From positions 21,658,530 through 21,722,529 of the forward strand of contig NC_081142.1 of NCBI RefSeq assembly GCF_958295425.1: a DNA stretch of 64,000 nt, in the 5' to 3' direction. The notes below the pieces were generated by a model. That model had not been told where the DNA came from. It made no database searches and saw only the letters and a program-made list of their open reading frames with translations. Both the position numbers and the translations under genes were made by a program. Positions 63,001 to 64,000 of this stretch are shown here, piece after piece; position 1 is the stretch's first letter, and each line of letters starts with the position of its first letter. The stretch is from Solea solea (Eukaryota; Chordata; Actinopteri; Pleuronectiformes; Soleidae).

Positions 63001-64000
63001 TGCTGCAACTACAACAACTACTGCACCAACCACAACTACGGCTGCAACTACAACAACTACTGCGCCAACCACTACAACAACTGTCCATACTACAACTACT
63101 GCACCAACCACTACAACTGCCCCAACTACAACAACTACTGTGCCAACCACTAGAACATCTGCACCAACCACAACAACTGCTGCAACTACAACTACTGTGC
63201 CAACCACTACAACAACTGCCCCAGCTACAACTACTACACCAGCCACTACAACATCTGCAACAACCACAACTACTGCTGCAACAACAACTACTCCGCCAAC
63301 CACTACAACAACTGTCCATACTACAACTACTGCACCAACCACTACAACTGCCCCAACTACAACAACTACTGTGCCAACCACTACAACATCTGCACCAACC
63401 ACAACAACTGCTGAAACTACAACAACTACTGTGCCAACCACTACAACAACTGCCCCAGCTACAACTACTACACCAGCCACTACAACATCTGCAACAACCA
63501 CAACTGCTGCAACTACAACAACTACTGTGCCAACCACTACAACAACTGCCCCAACTACAACTACTGCACCAACGACTACAACAACTACTGCACCAACCAC
63601 TACAACAATTGCCCCAACTACAACAACTACTGCACAAACAACTACATCTACTACACCAACTACTACAACTACTGCACCAACCACTACGACTGCCCCAACT
63701 ACAACATCTGCACCAACCACAACTGCTACAACTTCAACAACTTCAGCATCAACCACTGCAACAATTGCCCCAACTACAACTTCTGCACCAACGACTACAA
63801 CATCTGCACCAACCACAACTACTGCTGCAACTACAACAACTACTGCGCCAACCACTACAACAACTGCCCCAACTACAACTACTGCAGCAACGACTACAAC
63901 ATCTGCACCAACCACAACTACTGCTGCAACTACAACAACTACTGCACCAACCACAACTACGGTTGCAACTACAACAACTACTGCGCCAACCACTACAACA
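2..64000 (+). CDS. Giant mucin-like Thr/Pro/Ala-rich repeat protein, internal part (both ends outside window)
   Basis: The frame starting at base 2 is open to the last base, 21,333 codons. I read for stops by eye and every stop-like triplet checked is out of frame: CTAG near 2,733 is ACT AGA, TTGACA is TTG ACA, and ATAACT near 60,042 is ATA ACT. The protein is almost wholly Thr, Pro, Ala and Ser in units such as PTTTTSA and PTTTTTA. I saw no Cys, Trp or Asp, and no signal peptide, membrane segment or folded domain. In-frame ATG occurs at 1547, 38894, 60212 and 60395, all inside repeats, so none is a credible start. By family knowledge such PTS domains are densely O-glycosylated and give extended, hydrated secreted or surface proteins; glycosylation here is inference. 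No splice site is needed to keep the frame. Alternatives are a bacterial giant repeat adhesin or an insect glue/peritrophic mucin. The strand and frame are well supported; the exact family is not. Confidence 0.86.
9377..12151 (+). repeat. 690-bp higher-order tandem array
   Basis: The TLTP landmark recurs at 9377, 10067, 10757 and 11447, exactly 690 bases (230 codons) apart, and then after 705 bases at 12152. The longer last unit carries the [11 protein letters not shown] form (12 extra bases) and an ACA ACT variant (3 extra). The units starting at 10067 and 10757 share an ACA ATT ACT substitution (Ile) at about 10435 and 11125 that is absent from the preceding unit. These two are therefore the closest relatives, and probably the most recent duplication in the array. 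Confidence 0.85.
13200..15020 (+). repeat. About 915-bp tandem duplication
   Basis: Two adjacent copies run at about 13,200-14,110 and 14,115-15,020. The TLTP landmarks lie at 14003 and 14918 (915 apart). The rare codon TCA, in an ACA ACT TCA TCT context, lies at 14138 and 15050 (912 apart); the 3-base difference comes from ACA ACA ACT versus ACA ACT. A shared ACC ACC AGA ACA variant (Arg) precedes both TCA codons. The copies diverge after about 15,120, where the second continues with GCA ACA ACT. Edges are approximate because the flanks are themselves repeats. Confidence 0.75.
14210..18685 (+). repeat. 4,476-bp tandem duplication, copy A
   Basis: This is the left member of a direct tandem pair, 1,492 codons long. 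Landmarks that recur exactly 4,476 bases later include the rare ACC AGA ACT variant (about 14,390 and 18,866), TTG at 14918/19394, 17813/22289 and 18518/22994, TCA at 15050/19526, the out-of-place TAT codon near 16,330/20,806, and GTC TAT at 18581/23057 followed by the unusual ACT ACC ACA. The copies look identical over long stretches. Agreement at this many rare variants indicates a recent event. Confidence 0.85.
18686..23161 (+). repeat. 4,476-bp tandem duplication, copy B
   Basis: This is the right member of the pair that starts at about 14,210. The junction near 18,686 lies in a repeated [14 protein letters not shown] stretch, so the breakpoint is ambiguous by some tens of bases. Beyond about 23,161 the sequence follows GCA GCA ACT, whereas copy A continues at its end with GCA CCA ACT. 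That difference fixes the right limit. The copy length is a multiple of three, so the Thr-rich frame continues unbroken across the junction. Confidence 0.83.
23059..27132 (+). repeat. Block X (4,074 bp), first large copy
   Basis: The block runs from one GTC TAT landmark (23057) to the next (27131). Its diagnostic variants are TCT CCA CCA near 24,474, ACT ATA ACA near 24,711 and 25,779, ACA ATT ACT near 25,076 and 26,144, and ACA AAA TCT near 25,549 and 26,617. The same series recurs 5,022 bases later in block X-prime. TLTP spacings inside the block are 1179 (from the landmark at 22994), 585, 1068 and 1242. Confidence 0.8.
24645..26780 (+). repeat. 1,068-bp tandem duplication inside block X
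   Basis: The two copies are about 24,645-25,712 and 25,713-26,780. ACT ATA ACA, ACA ATT ACT and ACA AAA TCT each occur twice, 1,068 bases (356 codons) apart, and the TLTP landmark lies at 24758 and 25826. The junction near 25,713 carries an ACG TCT variant (Thr-Ser) where other units have ACG ACT. The matching junction in the later block lacks it, so that substitution arose after the larger duplication, or was lost there. Confidence 0.82.
27133..28080 (+). repeat. Block Y: 948-bp internally deleted copy of block X
   Basis: This short block also runs from GTC TAT to GTC TAT. Its first ~700 bases match the start of block X, including ACT ACC ACA just after the landmark and the ACA ACA ACT TCT GCA variant. 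Its last ~250 bases match the end of X, with the [13 protein letters not shown] and V-Y landmarks. Relative to X it lacks 3,126 bases (1,042 codons) between about 23,740 and 26,870. This is what unequal exchange between similar units would leave, and the frame is kept. Confidence 0.75.
28081..32133 (+). repeat. Block X-prime (about 4,053 bp), second large copy
   Basis: This block repeats block X with an offset of 5,022 bases: TCT CCA CCA at about 29,496, ACT ATA ACA at 29,733 and 30,801, and TLTP at 29195, 29780 and 30848. Near 31,940 one 21-base unit (PTTTTSA) is missing, so later landmarks are offset by 5,001 and the TLTP spacing is 1221 instead of 1242. It ends with GTC CAT rather than GTC TAT near 32,133. 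Confidence 0.8.
29667..31802 (+). repeat. 1,068-bp tandem duplication inside block X-prime
   Basis: This is the counterpart of the pair at 24,645-26,780. ACT ATA ACA recurs at 29,733 and 30,801, and TLTP at 29780 and 30848, both 1,068 bases apart. Because both large blocks contain it, the 1,068-bp event came before the larger duplication. The two levels are therefore nested in time. Confidence 0.8.
32069..36100 (+). repeat. 1,245-bp higher-order tandem array
   Basis: TLTP landmarks at 32069, 33314, 34559 and 35801 are spaced 1245, 1245 and 1242 bases (415, 415 and 414 codons). The last three units share GCA instead of GCC in the Ala codon after the A-Q-T landmark (near 33,278, 34,523 and 35,764). 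They probably descend from one changed unit. The 1242 spacing reflects a missing ACA in the ACA ACA ACT ACT GTG stretch near 34,870. The V-H-T-T and ACA AAA TCT variants recur in step. Confidence 0.82.
38150..38413 (+). repeat. 132-bp tandem duplication
   Basis: Two direct copies (38,150-38,281 and 38,282-38,413) each contain the [11 protein letters not shown] unit with GCA GCA ACG, then the ACC ACA ACT ACT GCT GCA series and the ACT GCC CCA series. The GCA GCA pair lies 132 bases (44 codons) apart. This is the smallest clear multi-unit duplication I measured, and no difference between the copies is obvious. Confidence 0.8.
41911..42390 (+). repeat. 240-bp tandem duplication covering the TLTP and VHTT landmarks
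   Basis: The two copies start at GCG CAA ACC near 41,911 and 42,151. Each runs through TLTP (41969 and 42209) and GTC CAT to the following GTG CCA units. The spacing is 240 bases (80 codons), the shortest TLTP spacing in the window. The copies look identical, which suggests a very recent slip or exchange. Confidence 0.82.
48876..51164 (+). repeat. 2,289-bp tandem duplication, first copy
   Basis: This copy is repeated at about 51,165-53,453 with an offset of 2,289 bases (763 codons). Matching landmarks are TAPATATIA at 50864/53153, GTC CAT near 50,481/52,770, the ACT AGT GTG variant near 49,970/52,259, and GCA CAA AAG TCT near 50,797/53,086. The copies differ by isolated substitutions, such as GCA versus GTA near 49,044/51,333 and ACA versus AAA near 49,857/52,146, so the event is somewhat older than the exact ones. 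Confidence 0.8.
51165..53453 (+). repeat. 2,289-bp tandem duplication, second copy
   Basis: This is the right member of the pair that starts at about 48,876. It overlaps the following 3,252-bp duplication, whose first copy starts inside it near 51,842. That order means the 2,289-bp event came first, and part of its product was then carried along in the larger one. The frame is kept throughout. Confidence 0.78.
51842..55093 (+). repeat. 3,252-bp tandem duplication, first copy
   Basis: The offset to the second copy is 3,252 bases (1,084 codons). Landmarks are TAPATATIA at 53153/56405 and 54761/58013, GTC CAT near 52,770/56,022 and 54,378/57,630, ACT TCA ACA near 53,366/56,618, GCA AGG ACT near 54,012/57,264 and ACA TTT GCA near 54,079/57,331. 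The stretch from about 53,375 to 54,382 looks identical to 56,627-57,634 at the codon level. Confidence 0.83.
55094..58345 (+). repeat. 3,252-bp tandem duplication, second copy
   Basis: This is the right member of the pair that starts at about 51,842. Its left edge is placed where the sequence after GTG CCA ATC ACT ACA rejoins GCA CCA ACT ACT GCA GCA ACG. Its right edge is near the next GTG CCA ATC ACT ACA at about 58,340, after which the sequence turns to GCA CCA ACC ACA. Breakpoints are good to a few tens of bases. Confidence 0.8.
59920..60430 (+). other. Degenerate, non-repetitive Thr-rich island within the CDS
   Basis: About 170 codons here do not follow the repeat grammar although the frame stays open. 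The stretch contains Glu (ACA GAA ACT), Gly-Val (GGA GTA), His (GCA CAT), a V-T-A-F series, a run A-T-A-A-A-I-V, Lys twice (ACT AAA ACA), Met at 60212 and 60395, Arg (GCC CGA), Asn-Thr-Thr near 60,055 and 60,205, and Pro-Pro-Thr. It has no tandem copy in the window. Two N-glycosylation sequons (N-T-T) lie here. It could be an older remnant that escaped homogenisation or a spacer; no known domain is recognisable. Confidence 0.7.
61219..61890 (+). repeat. 336-bp tandem duplication
   Basis: Two copies run from about 61,219 and 61,555. Each carries the unusual ACA CTT GCC (Leu) codon, at 61331 and 61667 (336 bases, 112 codons apart), followed by TCT GAA CCA and then ACA ATT GCC, GCA CAA ACA and ACT ACA CCA. 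The second copy lacks an 18-base PTTTTA unit near its end. All length differences are multiples of three. Confidence 0.78.
61735..64000 (+). repeat. 921-bp tandem array, third copy cut by window end
   Basis: Copies start at about 61,735, 62,656 and 63,577. The diagnostic TCA ACA ACT TCA GCA TCA ACC stretch, rich in TCA Ser codons and lying just before GCA ACA ATT GCC, recurs at about 61,900, 62,821 and 63,742, with a spacing of 921 bases (307 codons). Differences between copies are single substitutions: GTG GCA versus GTG CCA near 62,277/63,198, ACT ATA ACT near 62,743, and ACT AGA near 63,151. The array continues past the right edge, so its copy number is unknown. Confidence 0.83.

Larger units (their letters stand above)
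46100..64000 (+). repeat. Right repeat domain with TAPATATIA landmark
   Basis: TLTP is absent from this part. Instead ACA GCG CCA GCC ACT GCA ACA ATT GCC or a close variant (TAPATATIA) occurs with GCG at 47687, 48035, 50864, 53153, 54761, 56405, 58013 and 60905; the last copy differs after ACA. V-H-T-T is still present, so both domains share ancestry. Units are less uniform, with more Ala-Thr pairs such as ACC ACA GCA ACT and occasional Glu (TCT GAA CCA, GCT GAA ACT), Lys (GCA CAA AAG TCT) and Arg (GCA AGG ACT). Confidence 0.8.

Noticed and set aside
42979..63993. Antisense open frame of 7,004 codons encoding a Val/Gly/Ala repeat, with similar ones at 12217-18570, 18583-23046, 23059-27120 and 28081-39057
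   Set aside because: It is the mirror of Thr ACN codons and is open for compositional reasons. It is cut by TAG at each of eight GTC TAT sites that leave the + frame intact, and its only starts are GTG codons inside repeats.
2..64000. Non-coding satellite DNA or a microsatellite array
   Set aside because: Landmark spacings and indels all keep the triplet register, one frame is open for 64 kb, and its translation is a classic mucin-like composition. Satellite origin remains the main fallback if no transcript exists.

Overview
The whole window appears to be the interior of one giant coding region. Read on the + strand from base 2, it gives 21,333 consecutive codons (2-64000) in which I found no stop, with neither the start nor the end of the gene inside. 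The translation is a mucin-like Thr/Pro/Ala/Ser polymer built from short units such as [20 protein letters not shown] and [12 protein letters not shown] saw no Cys, Trp or Asp, and charged residues are very rare. I see no RNA gene, mobile element, CRISPR array, promoter, terminator or second gene. Three things support this frame. All 40 spacings between 41 copies of a landmark (ACA TTG ACA CCA, 'TLTP') are multiples of three. Every tandem duplication and small length difference I could measure is also a multiple of three. The other five frames are all broken somewhere.

Layout. Bases 2 to about 46,100 are a homogeneous domain marked by TLTP, usually followed by V-H/Y-T-T. It shows layered tandem duplications: a 690-bp array at 9.4-12.2 kb; about 915 bp at 13.2-15.0 kb; 4,476 bp twice at 14.2-23.2 kb; a 4,074-bp block, a 948-bp internally deleted copy and a 4,053-bp copy at 23.1-32.1 kb, with a 1,068-bp duplication inside both large copies; a 1,245-bp array at 32.1-35.8 kb; and smaller 132-bp and 240-bp events. 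From about 46,100 to 64,000 TLTP is absent. A different landmark, TAPATATIA, appears eight times between 47.7 and 60.9 kb. This domain carries its own tandem duplications of 2,289, 3,252, 336 and 921 bp. A non-repetitive, still Thr-rich island at about 59,920-60,430 holds most of the unusual residues and may be the oldest or least homogenised part.

Organism. There is no taxonomic marker. An intron-free stretch of Pro/Thr/Ser-type mucin repeat of this size best fits the central repeat exon of a secreted or surface mucin-like gene in a eukaryote, most plausibly an animal. A giant repeat surface protein of a bacterium cannot be excluded. The species, the gene's ends and any flanking folded domains (signal peptide, von Willebrand D, CysD, membrane anchor) cannot be seen here.
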